Part shown: positions 47,533 through 59,461 of the stretch, piece by piece
Layout: every line of letters begins with the position of its first letter
Numbering within the stretch: the first letter of the stretch is position 1
Assembly: GCF_901000735.1 (NCBI RefSeq)
Contig: NC_081547.1
Location: 9,840,193-9,904,192, forward strand
DNA: 64,000 nucleotides
Direction of reading: 5' to 3'
DNA from: Corylus avellana
Lineage: Eukaryota; Streptophyta; Magnoliopsida; Fagales; Betulaceae
Translations under genes and position numbers: made by a program
The notes under the pieces: model-generated
Told to the model about the DNA's origin: nothing
Databases searched by the model: none
Seen by the model: the letters and a program-made list of their open reading frames with translations, nothing else

Positions 47533-50500
47533 ACAGGAGCAAAGAGAGAGAATAGAGATTAAAAAAAAAAAAAAAAACTTGAAGTGGCTGAGTATTAGTT
47601 ATCTATGTCCACCGTCCAAAAGATTGATGGTTTGATTCATTGGTTTCTCTCTCTCTCTCTGTCTCTGTGTGCAAATAAAGAAATTATTTGAAGAGTAGAA
47701 CATGTCTTATGTTGGAGAATATTATAAGGAGAATGTTAGGTGTTCTCTTAATGTTTTTTTTATCTTAAGTGGATATTATTTAGAAAAAAAAAAAAAATAC
47801 TAAGTGTTCTCTTGGTTCTAGATAGATATTATTTTTTAAAAATCAGGTGAGAGAAATAACTATTAGTTTTTTTTTTTTTCTTTTTTTTTAAATAATATCC
47901 ACATAAGACTAGAAGAACACAAGGAGAGCCTTTAGCATTGTCATCTGGAAAACAAAGAGGATGCTCGTTGCTCTCTTGGTGTTCTTCTTGTGTCCCTCCT
48001 GATTCTATATGAATATTATTTTATTAAAAAAAAACAAAAAAGAAAGTTACTCTTATTTATCTCACTTGAGTTTTTATAAAACAATTTTCACCTAGGACCA
48101 AGAAGACACAAAAAAATTACAAGGAGAGCACCTAACACCAATTATCTCACTTGGGTTTTATAAAACAATTTTCACCTAGAACCAAGAAGATACAAAGAAA
48201 TTACAAGGAGAGCACCTAACATTTATCATAAAACAATATCCACCTAAAGGAAAAGAACACAAACATTTTTCATATGTATAATGATTTTTTGGAATTTGGT
48301 GCAACAACAATGGCAACTGGATCATATGTTTTCCAGGACATCCTTATGGCAAACGTAATTAATGTCAAAATGTCACTTGGACCACAGGCAACATCACTTT
48401 CAACTCATTCGCAACTAATTTGATTATATTCAAAATAAAAAACCAAGACTTTTTATTAAATTCAAGTTTTTTTTTTTTTTTTTCCACACGCTTTGTGGAC
48501 AGACTAGGGTGGGAACAGTGCTTCTGCTTCCCCCCATCAAAACGTTGAGGCCGCTTTTGACTTTCAATGCACAGAGACCCTCCGATTTGTGGGCCACCCT
48601 TTGTCCCCGACCTTTCTCCCATTACACAAGCATAATCCACCGACAATGCGTATGATGTAGGGGATCAAGCTAACATGGTCAATAATCAACGAAAAAAAAA
48701 AAAAAAAAAAACTTGTTTCGTTTTATTTTCTTTCCCATATTGTATAAAAAAATTTCTTTATATTTTTTTGGACAAGAAAACTTCCTAGAAAAATAAGAAT
48801 GTTGGAGCTTTTTACCAAAAGCACTCTGATGTCAAGGATTGAGACAAGTTTCCAGTCTCAAAATTCTACGACAAACAAATAGGCTTCTTGACAAGTTGTT
48901 CACCTATACATATTTGATGTGTGTTGCCAATTTGACTCTAAAGTTTCTATTATTTGATTTGATAGACCTTAAGTAACATATTAAATGGCTTCAAATTCTT
49001 TTATGGTTTCTTCATTGTCTAGTTTGGGGACGAGGATATCAATCAAGAGACGACAGGGAGTGGCGGAGGCAGACAGTAATGGATCGGGAAGGGGGCCATA
49101 GACTTTTATATATATATATATGGGCTGGCCTCAAAATATTTTTTTTTTTAGGAAAAAAGAAATTGACCCCTGCCCCAACAAAAATTATAGACTTTTTAAC
49201 CCCGAATCCAAGCTAGACCCCAAAATACTTTAAAACTAAAAATTGTTGACGAATTTTAGACCCAAACCCAAAAGTTCTTAGGCTAGCCACCAAAAGTTTA
49301 GAAAACAAAATTCATACCATGGTCTGGTCTGAAAAAAGAAAAAAGCAAAAAAAAGCAAAAACTAAAAACTAAAAATATAGAATGACATCTCAGAACATAA
49401 CATGATACATTTTCACACCATTTGATGGTCTCAGGGCATTCCCATTGGGTTTGGATAATGTAAGGGTATGGGTTCAATTCCCGAATATGAAAATCCTCAT
49501 GCCTATTTGTATTATCTCCCTAAGTCCCATCGATGCTTTGGTGGGGCAGACGGTTAAGTTATGGCTCGATTAGTTTTGAGAGTATGCCTACGGTTTTCAC
49601 CGTCTAGGTCTTTTCTAAGCAGTCTCCCGAAGGATTGGTGCTATTATGGTCACGCCCAGATAGAATAGCCACAATTAATTTTCCCCTCCAACCTTTTTTG
49701 AATAAAAATAAATAAATAAACAACAACAACATGATGCATTTTCACACTTTTTTTTTTTTTTTACACATTATTGTTCTTCATAGCTTCATTTTCCTCTTCG
49801 TAATTCGGCTTTTCGATTTCTTCTAATTTTTCTCTCTTCGTACCCCTACATTATTCTTTTTTTTGGTCTTTTTTTTTTTTTTGTCTTTCTTTCTTTCATT
49901 TCTTTGCGAGCAAAGATTATTAAAAGCTAAAAAGATACAAAATATAGAAGATTAAAGTTTAGGAAAATTATATCAAAACACCTTGGTTAAATACGCCAAA
50001 AATTTTTTATATCTAAGTTTTTTTTTTTTGACAATTTACTCTCTAGGTCAATCGAAATGCTAAGAAAATTCCTACCATCAAATTTTTTAACTGCCATTAG
50101 TTGAAATGCACCGTTTTAACACGTTAGCATAATAATTTTTTTTATTAATTTATTTTAAAAATTAATAAAAAAATTAAAAAAAAAAAAAAGGGTGACCGGA
50201 AGCCACCCTTGGCCACCCAAACCATTATGCGGTGGCCGAAAGCCACCCAAACCACGCCAAGAGGCTGGGGGTGGTCTGCGGGCCACCCCAAACCATCTAG
50301 AGGTGGCTCATGGTTGGTTAGGGGTGGCCCGCAAGGAACCCATAAACCCAAGGGCAGCCACCCCTTGGGCTTATGGGTGGATTGCGGGCCATCCCAAACC
50401 ACCCCAAGGGCTATTAAGAGTGGCTCGCAGGCCACTCCTAAACCCTAGGGGTTGCTCGTGGCGACCCCTTGGGTTTAGGGGTGGCCCACCATCCATGGGT

Positions 50501-50769
50501 TGGCTCGCGAGCCTCCCCTAGGTGGTTTGGGGTGCCCCGCAAGCCAACCCCAGCCCCTGGGGGTGGCTTCCAGGGGTGGGCACTAGGGTGGCTTCCAGCC
50601 ATCCCTTCTATTTTTTATTTTTATTTTTTATTAATTTTTATTTAATTAATAAAAATTATTATTATGTTGACGTGGCAAGACGGTGCATTTCAACCAATCT
50701 AACGGTAGTTAAAAAAATTTGACGGTAGAGATTTTCTTGGCATTTCGATTGACCCAATGAGTAAATTGT

Positions 50770-50803
<34 letters not shown>

Positions 50804-51442
50804 TAGGGATAAAAAATTTTTGGCGTGTTTACCCAATGTGTTTTGATATAATTTCCCTAAAGTTTAAAGAAGACTCAGTATTCTAAATAAATCATCTTCC
50901 TCTTCTTGTTCTTCTCATTGTGTTGTGTTATTTTTTGGTCAAGTTGATAGATCATCTTGCACCTGGCCACTTTTCTGTCTTTTGTCTTAAAATACACATT
51001 TTTTTCTTCTTCTTTAAAATCAAAATAAAAAATTAACGAGATTAAAAAACAAAAAATTAAAAATCAAAGACAAAAAACCAACCTAGAAGATGGTTAAACC
51101 ACGTCCACAATTAACCACCTCCCAAAAGCAAAATGGGGGTGGCAAAATGCTACAAGTCCCTCTTGTATCCCTCTTTAGTCCATCCAGGAATGATGTGGCT
51201 ATTAAAATCATCATTAGGCTTGTGATTGATCATTATTGAATTTTGATCAGATGGTGATCTTGATAGTCACATCATTCTTAGAGGGATTACAAGCAAAATT
51301 GGGGTGGAAAAATGCTACAGGTCCCTCTTGTGTCCCTTTTTAGTCCTTCCAGGAATGATGTGGTTATTAAAATCACCATTGAACTTGTAATTGATCATTA
51401 TTGAATTTTAATCAAATGGTGATTTTGATAGCCATATCATTC
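47533..51442. repeat. 3.9-kb duplicated block, copy B
   Basis: Near-identical to 41227-45147, starting at the first base after the gap. It ends inside the right arm of the second foldback unit, where the sequence switches to a copia element. It includes second copies of the repeat cluster (47.72-48.27 kb), the SINE-like copy (49.43-49.63 kb) and the GC-rich MULE. Confidence 0.95.
49962..50857. mobile_element. MULE-like element with GC-rich core, copy B
   Basis: Equivalent of 43676-44562, flanked by the same TAAAGTTTA duplication (49953-49961 and 50858-50866). An internal poly(A) run is longer here. Confidence 0.85.
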
Positions 51443-52310
51443 ATGCTAGGATGGGTCATCCTTCCTTTCAAGTTACCAAGTGGGTCGTCTCCATTTTTCA
51501 ACTTCCTATGGCTGGATCTCTAAGCATTGATCACATATGCTCTCATTGTCAATTGGGCAAAACAACAAAACTCCAATTTTTTAATTCCACTAGAATTTCC
51601 TATTGTCCTCTTGAGCTTATTCACTCTGATTTATGGGTTTCTCCCATTGTTTCTCATTGTGGTTGTCGATATTATGTTATATTTATCGATGATTACTCAC
51701 AATTTACATGGATGTACTAATTTTTAATAAAAGTGAAGTGTTTTCTTGTTTTGTGAAATTTAAGACTCTAGTGCAAAATCTATTTTCTTGTCGTATTAAA
51801 CAATTTCAGTCTAACAATGGGGGCGAATATGTATCCAAACAATTTATTTCCTTTTTTGACACCCATGGTATTTTACATCGCCTTACGTGTCCTTGCGCCT
51901 CTCAGCAAAATGGTATTGGCGAGAGAAAACATCGACACATTATGAACATTGGGTTGTCTCTTCTTGCTCAATCGCACCTTCCTTCCACATTTTGGGTAGA
52001 TGCCTTTCTCATTGCTATCTTTCTTATTAGTCGTCTTCCTACACCTGTTTTACTCAATGATTCTCCTTATAGTAAATTATTTCAATGCTCACCTGATTAT
52101 TCTCATTTAAGGAGTTTTGGTTGCATGTGTTATCCACTTCTACGTCTCTACTCCTCTCACAAACTTACCATTCACAGTAAAATGTGACTTCTTCTTGGAT
52201 ATTCTTCTCACCGCAAAGGTTATCGATGCTACGATCCTATCTCCAAAAAAATTTATTTGTCGCGCCACGTAGTGTTTGATGAAAAAAAATTTATGTCTCC
52301 CCACTACTGT
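51443..52310 (+). pseudogene. copia GAG-pre-integrase and integrase (broken)
   Basis: First frame: HARMGHPS, then the Cys pair in HICSHCQLGK of the zinc-binding region, then IHSDLW and FIDDYSQFTWMY before a stop at 51718. A frame shift leads to the frame at 51708-52187 with QSNNGGEY and QQNGIGERKHRH. Copia integrases normally have Asp in the ...(T/S)DNGGE(F/Y) motif as the second catalytic residue; here it is Asn. A further stop follows LTIHSKM at 52185. Confidence 0.85.
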
Positions 52311-52990
52311 CCATATATCTCCTACTTTTTCTCACCCTTCCTCTTTGACTCTTCTAGTTGTCTGTGTTGCAATTGCCTCTACTTCACCTAACTTTCCTTT
52401 TTCACCCAACTCAATCTCTCAACCCCATGTCTCTCGCACAAATCTCTCTCCCCCAAATTCAGTCCTTGTTTCTATCCCTGAAAATCTGCCACCTAATCCC
52501 ACCAAATACCCTATCTCACGCCTACCTTTATCTACCCCAAATTTAGCAATTAATTCCTCTGCCTCAAGCATACATTTATCTCCACCAAATTCAGCCATTA
52601 ATTCCCCTAATTCACACGTATCTTCCTCAACCGAATCCCATGCTTCTCTCCCTGAAAATCTGCCACTTAACCCCCCCTCCCCCAATCTCCTGACTCATGC
52701 ATGCATCTTCCCCAAATTCATCTTCTACTCCAACTCTACCTCTTCCTCCCACCCGTATGCTCATTCATGCACGAACGGATACTCTCAAACCCAAAGACTT
52801 TCCTGATTTTAAACTTTTTTACTCCGTTAAACATTCACTTAAAGCCCTACACACTATCACTCTTCCTCTAGAACCCACGTATTATTCCCAGGCCATTACC
52901 TCGGTTGAGTGGTGTCAAGCCATGGAACATGAAATTGATGTTCTGCTTGCGAACAAAACATGGAGCTCAGTTCTGCGGCCTACTCATCAG
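52311..52990 (+). pseudogene. copia linker region, Pro/Ser-rich, to start of reverse transcriptase
   Basis: A Ser/Pro-rich spacer with repeated 'Pro-Pro-Asn-Ser' units is typical between copia integrase and reverse transcriptase. From about 52850 the frame reads like the start of the RT region (EWCQAMEHEIDVLLANKTWS) before a stop near 53008. Confidence 0.7.
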
Positions 52991-53020
52991 AAAGTCATCC
53001 ATAACAAATGAGCTTAAAAA

Positions 53021-53860
53021 TTGAAGCAACATGCAGATGAAACTATTGATCGATATAAAGACTGCTTGGTTACCAAGGGTTTTGATCAAGTATGTGGAGT
53101 TGATTTTTCGAAGACTTTCAGCCCTGTTATTAAACCAGCAACGGTACATGTTATTCTTGCTCTTGCTGTTCATTTTGGCTGGCCACTTCACCAACTAGAC
53201 TTCTCCAATGCATTTCTTCATGGTATTTTACCCGAAGAAGTGTACATGGAGCAACCATGGGGCTTTGTTGATCCTCTACTTCTAGATCACATCTGTAGGG
53301 TACATAAGTCCTTATATGGACTCAAACAGGGACCACGAGCCTAGTTTCATCAGTTATCACGGTGTTTTCTTAACTTGGAATTTACAGCCTCTTCTATGGA
53401 TACCTCTTTGTTCACTTATCATAAATCAGGTGTTCATATTTTCTTCCTTGTATATGTTGACGATATTGTGTTGACAGGGGCTCATAACACTTTTTTAGCC
53501 TCTCTCATCCAACGACTTCAAACCGAATCTGCCTTGAAAGATCTTGGACCTCTTGGGTATTTTTTGGGTATACAGGTTACATGGACAACCCATGGTCTAC
53601 ACCTTCGCCAAAGTAAATACATCTTGAATGTTCTTCATCACGCCCGTATGGTCGGTGTTAAACCATATTCAGCTCTTTGTGTTTCTGGTGGAAAATTGTC
53701 ATCACAGACTGGGGATCCTCTCTTTGATATTTGTGAATACCGTAGTGTCGTTAGTGCTTTGCAATATTGTACACTCACTAGATTGCATACTCATTCAATC
53801 AGCTTTGCCAACATCTTCATGCTCCCACTACTGCCCATTGGTCCTCTATAAAACGTGTTC
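53021..53860 (+). pseudogene. copia reverse transcriptase (broken)
   Basis: DRYKDCLVTKGFDQVCGVDF, QLDFSNAFLHG and LYGLKQGPRA are standard copia RT motifs, and the catalytic YVDDIVLTG lies at about 53453-53479. A stop at 53342 replaces the usual Trp after RA, and the frame shifts near 53790. Confidence 0.9.
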
Positions 53861-53959
53861 TCCGTTACCTCAAAGGAATTGTGGACCATGGCCTCTACTT
53901 TACTTGTGGAACTCTTGATCTTCATGCTACAGTTATTCGGATTAGGTTGGTGATCCGGA

Positions 53960-54400
53960 TGATTGCCATTCCACCACGAGATATGCTTTTTTTTGGGTCC
54001 TTGTCTTATATCTTGGTGTGCAAAAAAACAACCCACTGTCTCCCGCAATAGCACTGAGGCTAAATATCAGGCTCTTGCCATGACTGTGGCTGAGCTCTAT
54101 TGGTTATGTATGCTGTTCAAGGACTTACAACTCCCACTTTTATCTCCCCCTATTGTATGGTGTGATAACATTGGGGTGATCACTTTGGCCTTTAATCCGG
54201 TGTTCCACGCTTGTACCAAATACATTGAAGTTGATGTGCACTTCATTTAGGAAAACGTTGCCAATAAAGATGTTTGTTTGAAGTTCATCTCCACTATTGA
54301 TCAAGTTGCAGACATCTTCACGAAAGGCATCTCCTCTGATCAATTTAACTTTCTCAAAGACAAACTAATGGTGTGTCTTCCCCCCATCTGCTTGTGGGGG
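53960..54400 (+). pseudogene. copia RNase H (broken)
   Basis: Contains WCAKKQPTVSRNSTEAKYQA, VWCDNIGVITLAFNPVFHA and, after a stop at 54248, the terminal IDQVADIFTKG motif, all characteristic of copia RNase H. Confidence 0.88.
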
Positions 54401-54401
54401 G

Positions 54402-54720
54402 TGTTAACCAACTAGCTATTGACAACTCACCTACACCTTAAAAAGATAAGTTGCTACATCAAGAAGACAAGGTCACGACTGATATGCTCAAGCATTAAGA
54501 GAATTATTCTACACCAACATGGAAAGGAATTCAAATCAGTCAATGTGTATAAACATGGAAAGGTTACTCAAGGAAACTTACTACAATTCAGCATATAGTC
54601 TTGTAATTGACAACTATGATTTCTATGTAAACTAATGTATACCTTTAGTCTATTATGTTATATATATATTTGTGAACCTGACAGTGTAAATTCATTCAAT
54701 AAAGATTTATTCTTTTATCA
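54402..54720 (+). repeat. 3' LTR of the plus-strand copia element
   Basis: It begins TGTTAACC right after the purine tract and ends near TTTATCA. There is no 5' LTR to confirm the limits, so the right boundary is approximate. Confidence 0.6.
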
Positions 54721-54780
54721 AAAGTTTCAATATACAAGATGAACATTTCATATTAAAATAGACATGCTAAAAAAAATCCT

Positions 54781-55161
54781 TCAATTCTTTATGGGTTTAC
54801 GTGAGTTTATTTACCTAGCTTGTGTGTAGTAATCCTTGTAGGATTCTAAATTATAGGATCTTTGTAAATTCTTCAGAAAGGATTTCTCCCGTTAGGGTGG
54901 AAATCCGGTGGAGAATAAGAGTGTTTAGAATACAGAAAAACCAGGAGAAAACTAAACTAAGATTTCACGTAAAAATAGAATTAGGAATCTGCATTCTCAT
55001 GGGACTCTATTTATAGAGTCTCAATACAACTCTTGGTCAAGAGTTACCACTCTTGACCTGCTACCTCCACTGGAAGTAATTTTACCTTTCCTGTAAAATG
55101 TACATGATCTGGTGTGGAGATGACCACACTAATAATAGTGTGATCATCCTGTACACCATCA
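54781..55161 (-). repeat. 3' LTR of the minus-strand copia element
   Basis: On the minus strand it starts TGATGGTG after the purine tract AAATGGGAGA and has a TATA box CTATAAATAG at 55007-55016. The first ~146 bases match 60813-60958 at about 93%; the rest has no counterpart there. Confidence 0.7.
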
Positions 55162-55519
55162 TCTCCCATTTGATCATACTATTATAATTAGTAACTAAAC
55201 CTTAGTTGTACGTGTTTATCTTTAGTATCACAAAAAGTATGTCAACTTCTTATCTACCATATAATCTAGGCAATTAACATTAATTATCCATAGTTAAGAA
55301 TACAGTTCATACTCAATACTATAATTAATGATTTTTTTTTTACATAATAACCATATGTAAATTGAATTGAAAATTTTTATTCAATTTCTTATCTCCAAGG
55401 TTGCCCTATTTGAAATAAATAGTTATACTATCAGTATACTGAAAATAAATGCATACCATCATTCATTCAGGCGTCCCTGAATCCTTCTAATCATGCTATT
55501 TTTACCATGTAGCCTTTTT

Positions 55520-56299
55520 TTAAGTTTTCCTTAATTCCATTTTTGCTACATGCTCTCTAAATTTATCTAGAGTTAACCCTTTGGTCATGGGATCAGCTAC
55601 CATCTCTGTTGAGAGAATAAATTCAACTTTCATTTCACCTTTCTCCACTATATCTTGAATATAGTAATAACTTATGTCAATGTGTTTGCCTTTGGAACTT
55701 TGAGTTCCACTTTTTATTAAAGAGATGGCAGACTTATTATCATAACATACATTGACAGGCCCATCTTGCATTCCAAAATTTAAACTTTTAATGAAATGCT
55801 TAATCCAAATAGCATTGCTTACCGTTGTGCTACATGATATATATTCAGCTTCCATTGTGGATTTTGCAACACAATTTTGTTTCTTACTTAACCAAGAAAC
55901 AGTTGTTCCCCTAAATAAGAATATGTAACCGCTTGTAGATTTTATATCATCTACATCTCCTGCAAAATCTGCGTCAGTGTATCCTGCAATGTTTAGATCT
56001 TCTAATCCACAACATAAACCCATGTTTTTAGTTCCTTACAGATACCTAAATATTCTTTTAACTGCTTGCCAATGCTCTTTTCTAGGATTGGATTGATATC
56101 TACTAACTAATCCTACAGCATGACAAATATCAGGTCTTGTGCTTGTCATAGCATACATAAGACTGCCCATAGCTTGAGCATAGGTGACAATTTCCATTTC
56201 AAGAATTTCTGTTTGGTCTCGAGGACACATTGTTTTGCTCAAATGTTGACCCTTTGAAACGGGTGTATTTAAAGGTTTACATTTATCCATATTAAACAT
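55520..56299 (-). pseudogene. copia RNase H region (broken)
   Basis: Motifs GSLMYAMTSTRPDICHAVG, GYTDADFAGDVDDIKSTSGY, VAKSTMEAEYIS and VADPMTKGLTLDKFREHV. A stop separates the frames 56036-56299 and 55520-56023. Confidence 0.93.
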
Positions 56300-56313
56300 T
56301 CTAAGTACCTTTC

Positions 56314-57390
56314 CTATTTCTCTTGATCTAAGTATAATAATTTCGAGGTCTTATCCCTTGAAATTTTTATTCCCAAGACATAAGTTGCTTCACCCATGTT
56401 TTTCATTTCAGACTTAGATGCTAGGAAATTCTTTGTATTTTGAATCATTTTCGAGCAATTTCCAGTTAATAATATGTCATCTACATATAGTGATAATATA
56501 GTCAACTTATCATTATCATAATGTATGTAAACACAATGATCTAGTGGACTTACCTCGAAACCGATTTCCATGATGGACTCATGAAATTTTAAGTACCATT
56601 GTCTTGAAGATTGCTTTAGCCCATACAATGACCTCTTTAATTTATGAACTTTTTCTTCATGTCCATTCACATTGAATCCTTTAGGTTGAACCATATAGAT
56701 GTCTTCTTTTAATTCTCCGTTTAGAAGTGCTGTTTTTACATCTAATTGGTGCAATTCTAAATCCATCTTAGCTACTATAGACATGATTATTCTTACTGAG
56801 GTAAATTTTGCTACAGGCGAATAAGTATCAACAAAGTCCACACCTGGTCGTTGAGTGAATCCTTTGGCTACCAACCTAGCCTTGTATTTATCAAGATTTC
56901 CATCTGCTTTGAATTTCTTCTTCAGTACCCATTTACATCCAATAGCTTTTCGTTGCTGTGGCAGGTCCGTGAGTTCCCAGACGTCATTTTTGTTGATGGA
57001 GTCTAGTTCATCATTCATTGCATCTATCCATTTGTCTGCATCATCACCTTTCACAGCTTCTTTGTAATTGGAAGGATCATCTTGAAGATTTATGTCATCT
57101 ATACTTAGTACATAATGATCTTTAAGTATGACTGATGGTCGTCTTTGTCTTTTAATTCTCCCACTGTTTTCATGATTAGGGATATTGAGATCCAATCTTC
57201 TTTTACTCCCATTGTCCTGGAGATTTGTAATGTCTTCATGTGCAGATTCTTCATCTTCTGATAGACTGATATCTTTCATAGGAGATATAAGATTTGAATT
57301 TTCTTGTGTAGATTGTTCATCTTCTAATAGTCTGATATCTTCTATAGGAGTTATTTGATCTGAATTTTCAAGAAAAACAGCATCTCTGCT
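56314..57390 (-). pseudogene. copia reverse transcriptase (long intact stretch)
   Basis: The frame at 56314-57279 (321 codons) holds CKWVLKKKFKADGNLDKYKA, ARLVAKGFTQRPGVDFVDT, LHQLDVKTALLNGEL, SLYGLKQSSRQWY and catalytic LYVDDILLTGN. It ends at a stop just after LDQEK, where RT normally continues. Confidence 0.93.
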
Positions 57391-57399
57391 TTCTATTAA

Positions 57400-58230
57400 T
57401 CATTTTTCAGAATGGTAGAATCGATATCCACTACCATTCTCAACATATCCTATGAACTTGCATTCCCATGTTTTATCTTTTAATTTATCTCTTAAAGGTT
57501 TTGGGATAAGTACATGGGCTTTGCATCCCCATACTTTTATATTTTCTAAGTTGGGTTTCAGACTTGTCCAGATTTCATAAGGGGTTAAAGGTTTAGATTT
57601 TGTCTTAACCCTGTTGAGTATATAAGCTGATGTGGATAAGGCTTCTCCCCAAAAATGGATAGACAAGTCAGCGAATGCCATCATTGACCTTGTCATTTCC
57701 ATTCAAGTTCTATTTCTTCTTTCTGCAATACCATTTTGTTGAGGCTTATATGGCATTGTGTACAAATGTTTTATACCATTCTCTTTGTAGAAAGTATCCA
57801 TAGCTTTATATTCTCCCCCTATCATTATTTAAGGTTTTGATAGATCTTCCTAATTGTTTTTCTACCTCTAATTTGAATTCTTTGAATTTATCAATAGCTT
57901 CAAATTTATTTTTGATGAGGTAGATATATCCGTACCTTGAATAATCATCGATGAAGGTAATAAAGTATTCCATTCCTCTATGTGTCTTAGTTCTGAATGC
58001 TCCGCAAATATCTGAGTGAATTATTTGTAATAATTCTGATGATTTCCAGTGTTTAGAAAAAGACTTATTAGTCATTTTTCCTTTAATACATGATTTACAT
58101 ATGATAAAATCTCCAGAATTAATATGAGATAGTAATCCACTTTTGCTCATTCTTATCAATTTATTTTTGTTAATATGGCCTAATCTTAAATGCCATAGAT
58201 AAGAACTACTTTTAGATACATGTGATTAAT
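57400..58230 (-). pseudogene. copia integrase (broken)
   Basis: Zinc-binding part LWHLRLGHINK...CKSCIKGKM, then IHSDICGAF, FIDDYSRYGYIYL and LNNDRG, a frame change, then QQNGIAERRNRT, a stop, and the C-terminal part with WGCKAHVLIPKPLRDK. The three catalytic acidic positions are still readable across the broken frames. Confidence 0.9.
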
Positions 58231-58259
58231 GTGAAATGGAAACTTTATTATTAAATTTA

Positions 58260-58640
58260 ATGGAATACATATTGTCAACTTGTGTACCCTTTACAGATAT
58301 GTTTCCTTTCCTAATATAGACCTTCCCAGATTTAAATTTTATCCCATATCCCTTGTTATCTAATATAGGAACTGATATTAGATTTATCTGGAAACTAGGA
58401 ACATACTAAACATCATGTAAGACAATAACTGAACCTTTGACAGAAATCTTATACTTTCCTTCTCCTAACACATCACTATAGGTGTTGTTGCCTATGTAAA
58501 CTTTGTGCTCTCTAATAGCTTTCTCTTTGAAGTCCACAAAAAATTCCCTCTTGTTGGTGATGTGTCTAGTTGCTGCTGAATCTATCCACCATGAGCTAGA
58601 AGTTGGTTCTGCCATCGATGCTTCAGTGATTGTCATTGCA
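58260..58640 (-). pseudogene. copia protease region (broken)
   Basis: SSWWIDSAATRHITNKREFF matches the copia aspartic protease, whose usual active site is D-S-G/A-A-(T/S)-x-H. A stop follows VIVLHDV, before the YVP motif that leads to integrase. Confidence 0.85.
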
Positions 58641-59461
58641 ATCTCCTTCTGTGGTTTAACACCGTGGAGTTTTGGACAATTCTATTTAAAGTGTCCAATT
58701 TTTCCACATTTGAAACATGCTCCTTTAGCTTTGACTTTACTGTTTGGCTTACTCTTCCATTTTCTTTTGAATTTTTGTGGCTTGCTTCTGAATGTAGGAG
58801 GAGTTTGAACAATCTGATTTGAGTTTTGAGCCATCATCAAATTGCTAGATATTCCTTCTCGCCTTCTTCTTTTCATTCTCTCTTCTTCGAGTACTAGTAT
58901 CACTGGTAAAGAAATTATGGAGACTTCTTTTCCACTAAGTGTTAAAAAAGTCACCACATGTTCCCATGATAAAGGAAGGCCGTTAAGTATGGTGGTTACC
59001 TGCATTTTGTCTGATACATGATGACTAGCATTTGCAAGCTCCTTTGCAAGTAATTCCATTTGATTAACAAATTCGCCTACATAGTCATTGTCACTCATAC
59101 GTGTACAGTTGTATTTGTCTAATAGCAACTGTACATGTGTATCAGATCTGGGGCCATACTTTGCCTCCAGTGCTTCCACAATTTCTTTAGCAGACTCATG
59201 ACTTTCGAATAGAGGAATGATATTGTCTTTCATGTTGTGGAGAAGGGTGGCTCTCGCCATTAAGTCGGCTTCAATCCATTTTTCATGCTTCTATTTGGCT
59301 TCGCTGTCATTTAGGTCAACTGGATCGGGCTTCACAGATGTAAGAGTATACTGTGTTTTGTCATGTGGGAGTACATAAGTTATGTGTCGTTTCCACATTC
59401 TAAAATTCATTCCATTAAGACTTTCGAGTCTAGAGGAATCAATGCTACTTTTAATAGCCAT
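58641..59461 (-). pseudogene. copia gag (broken)
   Basis: It begins MAIKSSIDSSRLESLNGMNF at 59461 and includes a Gag segment with LLDKYNCTRMSDNDYVGEFV and the zinc knuckle start CFKCGKIGH. Nonsense codons occur at 59291-59293 and inside the knuckle (TAG between His and the last Cys, near 58682). Confidence 0.9.

Larger units (their letters stand above)
51443..54720 (+). mobile_element. 5'-truncated Ty1/copia retrotransposon with 3' LTR
   Basis: It starts abruptly inside the GAG-pre-integrase domain and runs through integrase, reverse transcriptase and RNase H in copia order. It ends with a purine tract (CTTGTGGGGGG) and a probable 3' LTR from 54402 (TGTTAACC) to about 54720, which has an AATAAA signal near 54699. 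The 5' LTR, gag and protease are missing. Many stops and frame changes make it inactive. Confidence 0.88.

Noticed and set aside
58503..58808. 101-codon plus-strand frame
   Set aside because: It is the antisense shadow of the copia gag/protease coding sequence.
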